45,458 bases of DNA from assembly GCF_001434535.1 (NCBI RefSeq), contig NZ_AYYW01000039.1, forward strand, positions 1 to 45,458, given 5' to 3'. Shown in pieces: positions 1-8,017 of the stretch. A model generated the notes under the pieces. The model was not told the origin of the DNA. It was given only the letters and a program-made list of their open reading frames with translations, and did not search any database. The position numbers were made by a program, and so were the translations under genes. The stretch is from Ligilactobacillus animalis KCTC 3501 = DSM 20602 (GTDB taxonomy: Bacteria; Bacillota; Bacilli; Lactobacillales; Lactobacillaceae). How positions within the stretch are numbered: position 1 is the stretch's first letter; the number at the start of each line of letters is the position of its first letter.

Positions 1-54
1 ACGCCGATAGTAGTTAGGGGATCGCCCCTTGCGAGGGTAGGAAGTTGCCACGCG
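1..54 (+). rRNA. rrf: 5S ribosomal RNA, 3' part only
   Basis: The first 54 bases are nearly identical to the 3' half of the complete 5S gene at 134-252, including the shared stretch that starts ACGCCGATAGTAG and ends at CACGCG. Two bases differ (GCGAGGG against GTGAGGG, and TTGCCACG against TTGCTACG). The second change lies in the closing helix, so this copy should pair with a different 5' end outside the window. It marks the end of an rRNA operon transcribed on the plus strand. Confidence 0.9.
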
Positions 55-59
55 TTTTT

Positions 60-131
60 GCGGAAGTAGTTCAGTGGTAGAACACCACCTTGCCATGGTG
101 GGGGTCGCGGGTTCGAATCCCGTCTTCCGCT
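60..131 (+). tRNA. tRNA-Gly (anticodon GCC)
   Basis: A complete cloverleaf can be drawn: acceptor GCGGAAG pairs with CTTCCGC, the D arm contains GTTCAGTGGTAGAAC, the anticodon stem is CCACC/GGTGG around loop TTGCCAT, and the T arm is GCGGG-TTCGAAT-CCCGT. The anticodon GCC reads Gly codons GGC/GGT. No CCA is encoded. The gene lies between two 5S genes with only a few bases on either side, so it is probably co-transcribed with the rRNA. Confidence 0.95.
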
Positions 132-133
132 TA

Positions 134-252
134 GTGTAGTGATGATCGCATAAAGGTTACACCTGTTCCCATTTCGAACACAGAAGTTAAGCTTTATAAC
201 GCCGATAGTAGTTAGGGGATCGCCCCTTGTGAGGGTAGGAAGTTGCTACGCG
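134..252 (+). rRNA. rrf: 5S ribosomal RNA, complete second copy
   Basis: The conserved core CACCTGTTCCCATTTCGAAC, then ACACAGAAGTTAAGC and GAGGGTAGGAAGTTGC, identifies 5S rRNA. Helix I can be drawn between TGTAGTGA (135-142) and TTGCTACG (243-250) with G-U pairs. The exact ends are uncertain by one or two bases. It follows tRNA-Gly within three bases and is followed by a terminator, making it the last gene of the rRNA operon. Confidence 0.93.
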
Positions 253-255
253 TCC

Positions 256-294
256 AAAGTCGTGATCAGTTTTTAACTGGTTGCGGCTTTTTTT
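256..294 (+). terminator. rRNA operon terminator
   Basis: AAGTCGTGATCAG can pair with CTGGTTGCGGCTT, with several G-U pairs, and a run of seven T follows. It lies directly downstream of the second 5S gene. Confidence 0.8.
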
Positions 295-647
295 CTGCTA
301 TTTCTCAAGTGTTGTAAGGCATATGTCGGGTAAAAAAGGGGAATATTTCAGTAAGGTTATTTATGTGCAACTGGAATACATATGAATGCATAAAGATGAT
401 CGTATCTGGCTCATAGAGGCTAGTTGCGATCGTCTTTTTGTAGTGTAGAAGACTAAAATTAGCTGGATAAGACTTAATAAGACTTAGCCTAAATTCGCAG
501 TGAATTTTTTTGGTCAATTGCGTTCGAATAAGTTGTGAAATATTGATATCACTAGCAATTATAGAGCATAAAAATAAATGTATTTATTATTAATAACTTT
601 TATGTAAATGTGTGTATTTAAGTTAAATATACATTAAAAAATAATTA
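295..647. other. Gene-free AT-rich stretch with one hairpin
   Basis: No convincing gene is seen. At 392-439 an imperfect inverted repeat (AAAGATGATCG against CGATCGTCTTT) is followed by TTTTT on the plus strand. It could be a second rRNA terminator or the end of a small unannotated transcript. A 70-codon minus-strand reading frame at 305-517 has no ribosome site and no recognisable features. The rest is AT-rich leader for the adhesin gene. Confidence 0.5.
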
Positions 648-675
648 TTTACAAATTAAAAAGTTGTGGTATTAT
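648..675 (+). promoter_or_regulatory. Predicted sigma-A promoter for the adhesin
   Basis: A -35 box TTTACA (648-653), a 16-base spacer, and an extended -10 TGGTATTAT (hexamer TATTAT at 670-675). It predicts a leader of about 75 bases before the ATG at 756. Confidence 0.6.
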
Positions 676-755
676 TTAATTGTTGGTAGTGCATGACCGA
701 TATTAGGTATTTAAAACTTTATTGAACATTCCGGGTGTTTTTGGAGGGAATAAAA

Positions 756-2864
756 ATGAGAAGAAAAATGAGTGTTTACTTGGTGTTACTAGCGTTCATT
801 GGTGCGTTCTTTACGACACCACTAGTAGCAGTTGCAGATGACATTCAAAGTGAGCAACAAGCGACTAGTGTAGTTACCACCAAAGAACAAGCTGCCCAAG
901 AGCAGGAGGTAGCGCAGAAAACAACAACATCTGCTGATAATACTGCTCGACCTGAAACAAATACACAGGTAGTCCAAAAAGAAGCGGTGTCTGAGATCAA
1001 TCCACGGGCGCCGACCAAAGTTATTGCTGATGTGAAACAATTGTCGTTAACAGCTGATGGAAAAGCAGTAACAAAGATCGACCAATACACTGACTTGACC
1101 TTAAAAATGGGTTTTACCTTGCCTAATAATCAAGTCAAAGAAGGCGATTATTCGCTCATCCAATTGCCAGCTGAGTTACGTTCGGTACGCAATACTAATT
1201 TTGAGATCAAGGATACACAAGGAAATGTTGTAGCTCACGCAAAGATCGATGCAGCTAACAAGCAGATCAAGATGGTCTATACTGACTTTGTGGAAAAGCA
1301 TTCCAATATCACTGGAACGCTCACCTTGGCTTTACGCGTTGATACTAAGGTCGTTAAAGAAAGTAAAAAGCTCATGTTGACACTTGATGTTGATGGTCAA
1401 GTCAAACCTTTAGGCGAGATCGATTATGAAAACCGACATGATGATTCTACCGAAGCATTTTCTAAGTCTACATGGTTTATAGATGGAAAAGGCAAAGTGA
1501 TCCAATATGCGATCCGGGTCAACGGCGGTAAGAAAGATTACCAAAATGTTAAGATCAAGGATACGTTGGTTTCAGCTGGCTTGAAATACAAAGCTGGTAG
1601 CTTTACGATCAAGAAGGGTGATTGGAAATTAACTCAAACTGGAAACAGTAGTAATGGCTTTTTCTTGGCTAATGAAGTTGATGTGACCTCGCAATATAAA
1701 GTCAATGTGGCAGCTGATCAAAGAAGCTTTGACATTGACTTAGGTGATATCAATGGCGAAGGCTATTTGATCGTTTATCAAGTTGAAGTAGCCCATGATC
1801 CAGTACCTGGCGAAGCTTTTAGCAACAAAGCACAAATGACGGCTGATAACTTAGAACCGATCGAATATACAGCTAATGTTGTCTATCAAACTTCCAGCGG
1901 GAATGCAACGGGTCACACTTACACGCTCAAAGTTCATAAAGAAAATCAATTAGGTGAACCACTTTCTGGCGCTGTTTTTGATGTGATCCGGGATTCAACT
2001 GGAGAACGTGTTCAGACTGTGACGACTGGTGCTGATGGTACTGCCCAGATCACAGGTTTATTGCGTGATAACTACACCTTAGTTGAAACTAAGGCACCTG
2101 AAGGCTATCAAGCTACTGATGAAAAACTCAAGATCAAAGCGACTGAATTCGTGATGGGAGCCCCATTACTCAAACATGTCGTCAGTAAAGCTAAAATGAT
2201 CGATATTTCAGGGAAAAAGACTTGGGAAGATAAAAATAACCAAGATGGTAAACGTCCCGAAAAGATCGTCGTCAATTTGATCGCTAACGGTCACAAAGTT
2301 CAAAGTAAGGTCGTAACAGCTAAAGATAACTGGCAATATAGCTTTAAAAATGTTCCTGAATATTATTTAGGTAAGAAGATCAATTATGCTATTACCGAAG
2401 AACCAGTCGAAGACTACCAAACAAAGGTCAATGGCTACGATCTGATCAATAGCTATCAACCAGCGACAACTAAGTTTGAAGTCAAAAAGATCTGGCAAGA
2501 CAACAATAACTACGCATGCGCTCGTCCTAAATCTGTCCAAGTACAGCTTTATGCTAACGGTCAGATCTACGGTGGTAAAGTTGAACTTAGCGCTAAGAAC
2601 AACTGGCAATACACATGGAAAGATCTGCCAGCAAAACAAAATGGTAAAGCCATCAAATATCAAGTTGTAGAAGTCACACAGATCAAAGGGTATCTTACCC
2701 ACCAAGTAAACACAGGTGAAAACCAAGTGACCTTGATCAATCGTTACTGTCCACCATTGAATTATCCGAAACATTGCCATAAACCAAAAGTACCTAAAAA
2801 AGATTGTTATGGTAAACACCATCACGGGATGAATTTCTTCCCAGGATATATCATTTGTTACTAA
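756..2864 (+). CDS. Secreted Cna-type collagen-binding-like adhesin with Cys/His-rich tail
   Basis: A predicted 702-aa secreted surface protein. I chose the ATG at 756 because GGAGGG at 743-748 sits 7 bases upstream; an in-frame GTG at 735 lacks a ribosome site. A signal peptide covers residues 1-28 (hydrophobic YLVLLAFIGAFF, cleavage near VAVADD). Residues about 90-380 look like an Ig-fold Cna/Sdr ligand-binding region, followed by a SpaA/prealbumin-like repeat (about 386-478, with TLVETKAPEGYQ) and two Cna_B repeats (about 481-565 and 568-665). Cna_B domains normally carry internal isopeptide bonds. Unusually there is no LPXTG sortase motif, no C-terminal membrane helix and no basic tail. 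Instead residues 665-702 hold Cys 665, 674, 684, 701 and His 673, 675, 688-690; a fifth Cys (588) replaces the usual NNQDGKRP context with NNYACARP. Ligand and anchoring mode are unknown. Confidence 0.85.
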   Translation: MRRKMSVYLVLLAFIGAFFTTPLVAVADDIQSEQQATSVVTTKEQAAQEQEVAQKTTTSADNTARPETNTQVVQKEAVSEINPRAPTKVIADVKQLSLTADGKAVTKIDQYTDLTLKMGFTLPNNQVKEGDYSLIQLPAELRSVRNTNFEIKDTQGNVVAHAKIDAANKQIKMVYTDFVEKHSNITGTLTLALRVDTKVVKESKKLMLTLDVDGQVKPLGEIDYENRHDDSTEAFSKSTWFIDGKGKVIQYAIRVNGGKKDYQNVKIKDTLVSAGLKYKAGSFTIKKGDWKLTQTGNSSNGFFLANEVDVTSQYKVNVAADQRSFDIDLGDINGEGYLIVYQVEVAHDPVPGEAFSNKAQMTADNLEPIEYTANVVYQTSSGNATGHTYTLKVHKENQLGEPLSGAVFDVIRDSTGERVQTVTTGADGTAQITGLLRDNYTLVETKAPEGYQATDEKLKIKATEFVMGAPLLKHVVSKAKMIDISGKKTWEDKNNQDGKRPEKIVVNLIANGHKVQSKVVTAKDNWQYSFKNVPEYYLGKKINYAITEEPVEDYQTKVNGYDLINSYQPATTKFEVKKIWQDNNNYACARPKSVQVQLYANGQIYGGKVELSAKNNWQYTWKDLPAKQNGKAIKYQVVEVTQIKGYLTHQVNTGENQVTLINRYCPPLNYPKHCHKPKVPKKDCYGKHHHGMNFFPGYIICY

Positions 2865-2880
2865 AAATTAAATAATCCAG

Positions 2881-2922
2881 ATGGTTAGTGTCCTATTCTA
2901 AATAGGAGACTGACCATTTTTT
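2881..2922 (+). terminator. Adhesin terminator overlapping the 3' end of the opposing gene
   Basis: A long stem, ATGGTTAGTGTCCTATT against AATAGGAGACTGACCAT, is followed by seven T on the plus strand. The right arm also encodes the last codons of the opposing sigma factor gene, whose stop is at 2898-2900. Confidence 0.85.
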
Positions 2923-3491
2923 TGATACCAGCGGGCTAGTTTATGGTGGTAGCGTTGCATAGCATTATTGATCTGGGCTTGACTTAACTCGAGTTTTTGG
3001 GCAACAAGAGACGCTTTTTGGTAATGAAGATAAGCACAAAAAACTTGATATTCCAAAGGGGTGAGTAAGGTCGGCAACTTCTGCAAAAGTAATTCAAGTT
3101 CGATCCTTAATTCAAGATCACAGGGCGTCATCGGCAAAACATCGCCTTTTTCATAAAGCAATGCTTCAAGGGAAATGACCTGTTTTTCAAGCAGCCGTTT
3201 CTGGGCATTTTCACGCCGCAAGAGCGAACGAAAGTGATTACAGAGGCTGAGTTTAAAGTAAGCACCAAAAGTAATGTTGGCTTTAGTGGGATCAAAGGAA
3301 CAAGCTGTTTGATAACAAATGATACGCGCCTCTTGCAGGAGGTCATCAGTATCTAAAAATTGTAAGTGAAAATGACCGATCAAGCTTAAGATCATTGGCT
3401 GGTATTTTTTGACCAATAGTTGCAAGGCTAAGCTGTCGGCAAAAGTTTTTAGTTGAAATAATAAATTGGTCAGTTCTAAATCATTTTCCAT
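2898..3491 (-). CDS. Sigma-70 family factor, ComX/SigH-like
   Basis: A predicted 197-aa RNA polymerase sigma factor. The start ATG at 3491 is preceded by GGAGTGATC; an in-frame upstream extension to 3548 has no such site. Region 2 is seen in HLQFLDTDDLLQEARIICYQ with the following NITFGAYFKLSLCNHFRSLL, and a region-4-like helix-turn-helix in LTPLEYQVFCAYL and SLVAQKLELSQAQINNAMQR. The short length without region 1 or 3 fits the ComX/SigH competence sigma family of lactobacilli, which controls late DNA-uptake genes in relatives. It stands alone between an adhesin and tRNA-Thr, with no anti-sigma gene beside it. A sporulation-type SigH relic or other alternative sigma factor is also possible; regulation cannot be read from the sequence. 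Confidence 0.75.
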   Translation of the reverse strand: MENDLELTNLLFQLKTFADSLALQLLVKKYQPMILSLIGHFHLQFLDTDDLLQEARIICYQTACSFDPTKANITFGAYFKLSLCNHFRSLLRRENAQKRLLEKQVISLEALLYEKGDVLPMTPCDLELRIELELLLQKLPTLLTPLEYQVFCAYLHYQKASLVAQKLELSQAQINNAMQRYHHKLARWYQKNGQSPI

Positions 3492-3583
3492 TGTGATCAC
3501 TCCAATATGTTTGATAGCTTGAATATAACAGATGCTAGTCCGAGACAAGCACCAACACTGGAGTTAAATAAGAAAAATTATTA

Positions 3584-3618
3584 AAAAAAGACCCGTAAAT
3601 TTTAATTTACGGGTCTTT
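3584..3618 (-). terminator. tRNA-Thr terminator
   Basis: Stem AAAGACCCGTAAATT against AATTTACGGGTCTTT, followed on the minus strand by a run of seven T. It lies just downstream of the tRNA. Confidence 0.85.
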
Positions 3619-3624
3619 AACGTC

Positions 3625-3697
3625 AGCCACTTACCGGACTTGAACCGGTGACCCCCACCTTACCATGGTGGTGCTCTACCTGCTGAGCTAAAATGGC
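3625..3697 (-). tRNA. tRNA-Thr (anticodon GGT)
   Basis: On the minus strand the acceptor GCCATTT pairs with AAGTGGC, the D arm is TAGCTCAGCAGGTAGAGCA, the anticodon stem CCACC/GGTGG surrounds loop ATGGTAA, and the T arm contains CCGG-TTCAAGT-CCGG. Anticodon GGT reads Thr ACC/ACT. No CCA is encoded. Confidence 0.95.
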
Positions 3698-3776
3698 ATC
3701 ACTCAATACATAAATTAGTATATATGATTGAGTAATTTTGTGCAAGCAAAAAAGGAATAAAATTAAAAAATTTTTG

Positions 3777-6050
3777 CTACTTAAGCACTAATTCAGTTTT
3801 AAGTGTATATAGCTTAGGTGAAAGCTGCCGCAAAAGCGGTGAAGGTTCACCGATCGTTATCAAGGTCAATTCATGCATCGCACGTGAACAGATCGTATAC
3901 AAGATCCCCAGGTCAGATAGGGGGTAGTTTTCCTTTGAGATATCATAAGCGATAACAGCATCAAATTCAAGACCTTTAGCGAGATAGATCGGCAAGATAA
4001 CGACTCCTTTTGGTAAAGCCCGATCTTGATCACCGATCAGAGTTGGCGAAAATTCACGGTGAAGCTGTTGGTAAAGTGTTTGGGCTTGCGCAAGGTCTTT
4101 AGTGATCAATGCCACGGTATCATTTGTCGTAAGCTGTTGGTGTAGGGCTTTGTTCAAGGCTATCAGTCCAGTTGCTTGATCGGGTGAAGCGATGATCTGG
4201 GGTAATTTGCCATCCCGCGTAAATGAGTTGATCGTAGCTCCATCAGGCAATAAAGCCTTCATAAAGTCGGTGATCTGTGCGGTCGAACGATAACTCGTAT
4301 TTAACGAAACTACGTGACTCGAACGCGGCTTGAGATTTTTTTTAAGTGAATTCAGCAGTGCTTGCGGTGTTTGGAGCGGATTGAAGAGGGCTTGTTCACT
4401 ATCACCTAGTAGAGTCAATTTGGCTTGAGGGAAACAGTGTTTAAGATAGATCAGTTGTGGCAAAGTATAGTCTTGCATCTCATCGACAAAAAGATGTACG
4501 ATCCCTTGATTTTGCCCGTTCCCTGTCAAAAGATCGCGTAGGTAAAGCAGTGGTGCACAGTCTTCCAACGCGATCTGATGAAATTCCAGGCGCTCGCTGA
4601 ATTCAGCGACACTTTCAGGTAAAGTTTGGGCTAAAAAGTGTTGGTATTGCGCATAAATATCTAAGAAATAATCGTTATAGAGCGCATCATAGACGATCGC
4701 AAATTTTTGTTCAACGATCTTACGTGCTAAATGATCGATCTCATCATCAACGGCTTGGAAACGCCCACGTGTCTTAGTACCCAATAAGTCATAGTATTGA
4801 CGGTCATCTAAATTATCGATTTTTTCTAAGACCCAGTTGGCTTTGGCTTCTTGCTTTATCCGCCGGTTGAGGCGCTTGATCAAGATGTTTTTGGTCTCAT
4901 GGAAGCGTTGAGCTGGCTTCATCTTCAAGGGGAGCCCTTGGTAGATCTCGGTAATCTCTGCTTTGGAGAAGAAGACTTGTCCACCATCTAAAGTGATGTC
5001 ACTGAAGCAGAGTTCAGCTGGAGTTAGGTGCTCGAGATATTTTTGGACTATTTCCATAAAGCTAGCTTCTTCTTTTTTAGCACGGATCTTTTTTTGGGTA
5101 GTTGTAAGGGTGCGTTGCTTTTCATAGCGATCAAAGAGAGTTTCGACCTTTAAGCCTTGGAAACGTTGCGCTAAAAATTCAGCTAGTGTTACTTGACGCA
5201 TATTACGCTCGCCTAAACTTGGCAAAACTTCAGAGATATAGTGACTGAAGAGCAAATTAGGTGAAAATAAGACGATCTGATCGGCTGAGAGTTTATCACG
5301 ACTATGATAGAGCAAAAAGGCGATCCGTTGTAAGATGGCTGAGGTCTTTCCTGAGCCCGCCACCCCTTGAACTAGTAATAATTCATGTTTGGTATTACGG
5401 ATGATATCGTTTTGTTCTTTTTGGATCGTTGCTACGATATTTTTCATATATTCATCGTTATGTTCACCTAAAACTTGTTGGAGCATTTCATCACCGACTG
5501 TTTCATTAGTGTCAAACATATTTTTGATCTGTCCTTCAACGATCGTAAATTGGCGTTTCTTTTGTAAGGTCGTCTCCAATTCGCCCATCGGTGTTTCGTA
5601 AGTAACTTTTCCTAAAGTCCCATTGTAATAGATCGAGGAGATCGGAGCTCGCCAGTCATAGATCAAAAAGTTTTGGTGTTCATCTACAAGGGATGCGGTC
5701 CCAATATAAAGGGTCTCGGGAGTTTTTTCACCTGGATCAAGGATATCGATCCGCCCAAAGTAAGGCGAGTTTTTGAGTTGCTTTAAGGTCTTGACTTGTT
5801 TGGCTAAGATCTTTTCGTTTTCTAAGTTTTTGGCGACCAGTTGCTTTTGTTGTTGAACTTCGGCATTGGTCTCCATTTGATCATCTACTTCGAAAGTATT
5901 GATCTTGGCATTTTGTCCGTAATTTTTTTCGACCAGTGAAGTTTCAAGTTGAGCTTTTTGATACTCTTGTTCATTTAGCGTGAGTTGGCGCGTGATCTCT
6001 TCTTCGACGTGATCAACATGAGCTTGTTCGGCTTTTTTTGCATTGTCCAA
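3777..6050 (-). CDS. helD: HelD-type RNA polymerase recycling ATPase (UvrD-like helicase superfamily)
   Basis: About 757 aa, normal for HelD. The family binds RNA polymerase and uses ATP to free stalled or post-termination enzyme from nucleic acid. Visible features are an N-terminal charged coiled coil (residues 1-100), the HelD-like segment YFGRIDI followed by LIYDWRAPISSIYYNG, Walker A GVAGSGKTSA, Walker B-like HLFVDEMQDYT, a GDSEQALF motif, and C-terminal helicase motifs SYRSTAQI and KGLEFDAVIAY. The usual ATG at 6059 directly abuts AGAAAGG, leaving no spacing, so I prefer the in-frame TTG at 6050. The gene is single and divergent from the efflux operon. A general DNA helicase role is the alternative; the N-terminal arm favours HelD. 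Confidence 0.88.
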   Translation of the reverse strand: MDNAKKAEQAHVDHVEEEITRQLTLNEQEYQKAQLETSLVEKNYGQNAKINTFEVDDQMETNAEVQQQKQLVAKNLENEKILAKQVKTLKQLKNSPYFGRIDILDPGEKTPETLYIGTASLVDEHQNFLIYDWRAPISSIYYNGTLGKVTYETPMGELETTLQKKRQFTIVEGQIKNMFDTNETVGDEMLQQVLGEHNDEYMKNIVATIQKEQNDIIRNTKHELLLVQGVAGSGKTSAILQRIAFLLYHSRDKLSADQIVLFSPNLLFSHYISEVLPSLGERNMRQVTLAEFLAQRFQGLKVETLFDRYEKQRTLTTTQKKIRAKKEEASFMEIVQKYLEHLTPAELCFSDITLDGGQVFFSKAEITEIYQGLPLKMKPAQRFHETKNILIKRLNRRIKQEAKANWVLEKIDNLDDRQYYDLLGTKTRGRFQAVDDEIDHLARKIVEQKFAIVYDALYNDYFLDIYAQYQHFLAQTLPESVAEFSERLEFHQIALEDCAPLLYLRDLLTGNGQNQGIVHLFVDEMQDYTLPQLIYLKHCFPQAKLTLLGDSEQALFNPLQTPQALLNSLKKNLKPRSSHVVSLNTSYRSTAQITDFMKALLPDGATINSFTRDGKLPQIIASPDQATGLIALNKALHQQLTTNDTVALITKDLAQAQTLYQQLHREFSPTLIGDQDRALPKGVVILPIYLAKGLEFDAVIAYDISKENYPLSDLGILYTICSRAMHELTLITIGEPSPLLRQLSPKLYTLKTELVLK

Positions 6051-6128
6051 GCAAATCATCCTTTCTGTATGAAACGTGCAAAAAGCTCCTAAATTCAGTA
6101 ATTACTAAAATTTAGAAGCAATCAGGTT

Positions 6129-6137
6129 ATTATAACA
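6129..6137 (-). promoter_or_regulatory. Predicted extended -10 promoter for helD
   Basis: On the minus strand TGTTATAAT forms a TGn-extended -10. No good -35 is seen at the usual distance. It lies about 80 bases upstream of the helD start, in the divergent region shared with the efflux operon. Confidence 0.5.
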
Positions 6138-6223
6138 TGGATCTAGTGCAGATATGTGACAAAAATGACCAATTATGCTCAAAAGCTTTTTAGCAGGCTC
6201 AAAATTATTTACAATGAAACTGG

Positions 6224-6252
6224 TTGTAAGATTTTTGGTTGCTGGGTATACT
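6224..6252 (+). promoter_or_regulatory. Predicted sigma-A promoter for the efflux operon
   Basis: A -35 box TTGTAA (6224-6229) and -10 TATACT (6247-6252) are separated by 17 bases. The start codon of the adaptor gene follows at 6280 with AAGGAG at 6268-6273, giving a short leader of about 20 bases. Confidence 0.7.
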
Positions 6253-6279
6253 TGTAAAAAATAGTTAAGGAGAGTTTTT

Positions 6280-7329
6280 ATGAAACAAAAAAGATTCAAA
6301 TGGTGGCAGATCCTATTGGGGGTAGTCGTCTTAGTGATGGTGGGAAACTTAGTTTATGGTACATTGAAAAAAAGTACGCCTGCCGCTGAAAATAAGAAAT
6401 ATGCAACGGTCAAGGTCAGTCAGGCAGCTCCATTGACTTATTCGGGGAAAGTTGAAGCCGTTAGAACTCAAGTTTTAGCACCAACTTCAGGCAAAGCGCA
6501 AAGTGTGACCGTTCAGAATGGCGACCATGTGGAGCAAGGTCAAGCGGTGATGACGACTTTTAGCGAATCCTATGAAGAACAAGCAACGGAGGCCCGCCAA
6601 GCTTTGGCTAAAGCGCAACGACAAGTCAATCAACAACAACAAGCGGTCGAACAAGCACAAAGACAGTTAGCTCAACTGAGTCGCGAGGATGAAGGTTATA
6701 CTGAAATGCAGACCCAAGTAACGACTGCACGTAACCAACTCGAAGACGCCCGTGGGGAAGTGACCGATGCGCAAAATAAACTAAATACACTTAATGGGCG
6801 CGTCAATGGAACTGTGACTGCACCATTTGCGGGCACGGTAACCGTTGAATATGATAAAACTGGGCAACCAAGTGTGACGTTATCTTCAGATGATCTCCAG
6901 TTGAGTACCCAACTTTCAGAATATGATTATCCGAAAGTTAAAGTCGGTCAGGAGCTCAAGGTGACAGCCTTAGCAACTAAGCATGAGCAAACGACCAATT
7001 TAGGTTATTTAGCCAATACACCAGCACAAAATAGTAAGGCCAACGATTCTAAATATGAATTAACAGCTCCGTTAGACGGTACGAAATTTATGGCAGGGCA
7101 AACACTCAATGTAATGATCACCCAAACAGGAGTGCAAATTCCACAGTCTAGTGTCAAAGCTGGTCATGTCTATGTCGTGGAAGCTGGTAAAGCTAAACGG
7201 GTCGCAGTTACTGGAACAAAATCTAATGGAAGTTTTATCGTTAAGAGTGGATTGAATAAAGGCCAACGGGTCATTGTTGATCCAGATAAGGGGTTAAAAG
7301 ATGGAAAAACAGTTGAGACCAATGATTGA
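6280..7329 (+). CDS. Efflux adaptor subunit, MacA/YknX-like (HlyD family)
   Basis: A 349-aa membrane-anchored adaptor, the first gene of a three-gene ABC exporter operon. One N-terminal membrane segment (residues about 9-28, ILLGVVVLVMVGNLVYG) anchors it outside. A split lipoyl/barrel-sandwich fold brackets an alpha-hairpin: APTSGKAQSVTVQNGDHVEQG, then a Gln/Ala-rich coiled coil (about 95-165), then TVTAPFAGTVTVEY. A C-terminal beta domain follows. The adaptor normally couples an ABC permease to substrate handling outside the cell. The ribosome site AAGGAGAG is strong. The substrate is unknown; relatives export peptides, antimicrobial compounds or toxins. Confidence 0.85.
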   Translation: MKQKRFKWWQILLGVVVLVMVGNLVYGTLKKSTPAAENKKYATVKVSQAAPLTYSGKVEAVRTQVLAPTSGKAQSVTVQNGDHVEQGQAVMTTFSESYEEQATEARQALAKAQRQVNQQQQAVEQAQRQLAQLSREDEGYTEMQTQVTTARNQLEDARGEVTDAQNKLNTLNGRVNGTVTAPFAGTVTVEYDKTGQPSVTLSSDDLQLSTQLSEYDYPKVKVGQELKVTALATKHEQTTNLGYLANTPAQNSKANDSKYELTAPLDGTKFMAGQTLNVMITQTGVQIPQSSVKAGHVYVVEAGKAKRVAVTGTKSNGSFIVKSGLNKGQRVIVDPDKGLKDGKTVETND

Positions 7330-8017
7330 GCTAAAAAATATCAATAAGTCATATGTTCAAGGTCCAAACAGCTATCATGTGCTCCATGATATCAATTTAA
7401 CGATCGCTCAAGGTGAATTTTTGGCGATCATGGGCCAATCAGGTTCAGGGAAATCGACTTTGATCAATATCATTGGCTTTTTGGATGACCAATTTGAAGG
7501 AACTTATTTCTACTATGAACATCCGATCCATGAATATACGCGGGCTCAGTTTTCTAGTTTACGAAATCAAAATGTGGGTTTTGTCTTTCAAAACTTCAAG
7601 TTGATCCAAAATGTTTCGATCGCAGAAAATGTCGGATTGCCTTTATTATATGCGGGGCAAAAACGAGCATATATCAGGGAGCGTGTCCGTGAAGTTTTAA
7701 AGGCGGTAGGTTTGGCAGGCTATGAAGACCAATTACCTAAAAATCTTTCAGGGGGCCAGCAACAGCGAGTATCGATCGCCCGGGCTATCGTGACCAAGCC
7801 TAAATTTTTGATCGCAGATGAGCCGACTGGTGCTTTAGACAGTGAAACGTCTAAGGAGATCATGGCTTTATTCAAACAACTGAACCACGATAACGATACA
7901 ACGATCATTATCGTGACCCATGATCCGAATGTGGGAGCTCAAGCTGATCGTCTGGTACATATTTTAGATGGACGTTTGACAGAAGATACAGAGCATAAGG
8001 CAAAGGGGAGAAGCTAA
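7301..8017 (+). CDS. ABC transporter ATP-binding protein, MacB/YknY-like
   Basis: A 238-aa nucleotide-binding subunit with Walker A GQSGSGKST, Q-loop FVFQNFKLI, signature LSGGQQQRVSIARA, Walker B FLIADEPTGALD and switch His in IIIVTHDP. The EPTGALD form and size are typical of the LolD/MacB lipoprotein and efflux group. The ATG at 7301 lies inside the end of the adaptor gene (29-base overlap) and has AAGGGG at 7288-7293; a second in-frame ATG at 7322 lacks a site. The overlap suggests coupled translation with the adaptor. Confidence 0.92.
   Translation: MEKQLRPMIELKNINKSYVQGPNSYHVLHDINLTIAQGEFLAIMGQSGSGKSTLINIIGFLDDQFEGTYFYYEHPIHEYTRAQFSSLRNQNVGFVFQNFKLIQNVSIAENVGLPLLYAGQKRAYIRERVREVLKAVGLAGYEDQLPKNLSGGQQQRVSIARAIVTKPKFLIADEPTGALDSETSKEIMALFKQLNHDNDTTIIIVTHDPNVGAQADRLVHILDGRLTEDTEHKAKGRS

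Noticed and set aside
305-517. 70-codon minus-strand frame
   Set aside because: No ribosome site, no recognisable domain, AT-rich composition; it covers the isolated hairpin at 392-439.
3655-3672. Plus-strand copy of the tRNA-Gly anticodon arm (CCACCTTACCATGGTGG)
   Set aside because: It is the reverse complement of the tRNA-Thr anticodon arm; the palindrome-like CCACC/GGTGG stems make the two look alike. The rest of the cloverleaf reads only on the minus strand.
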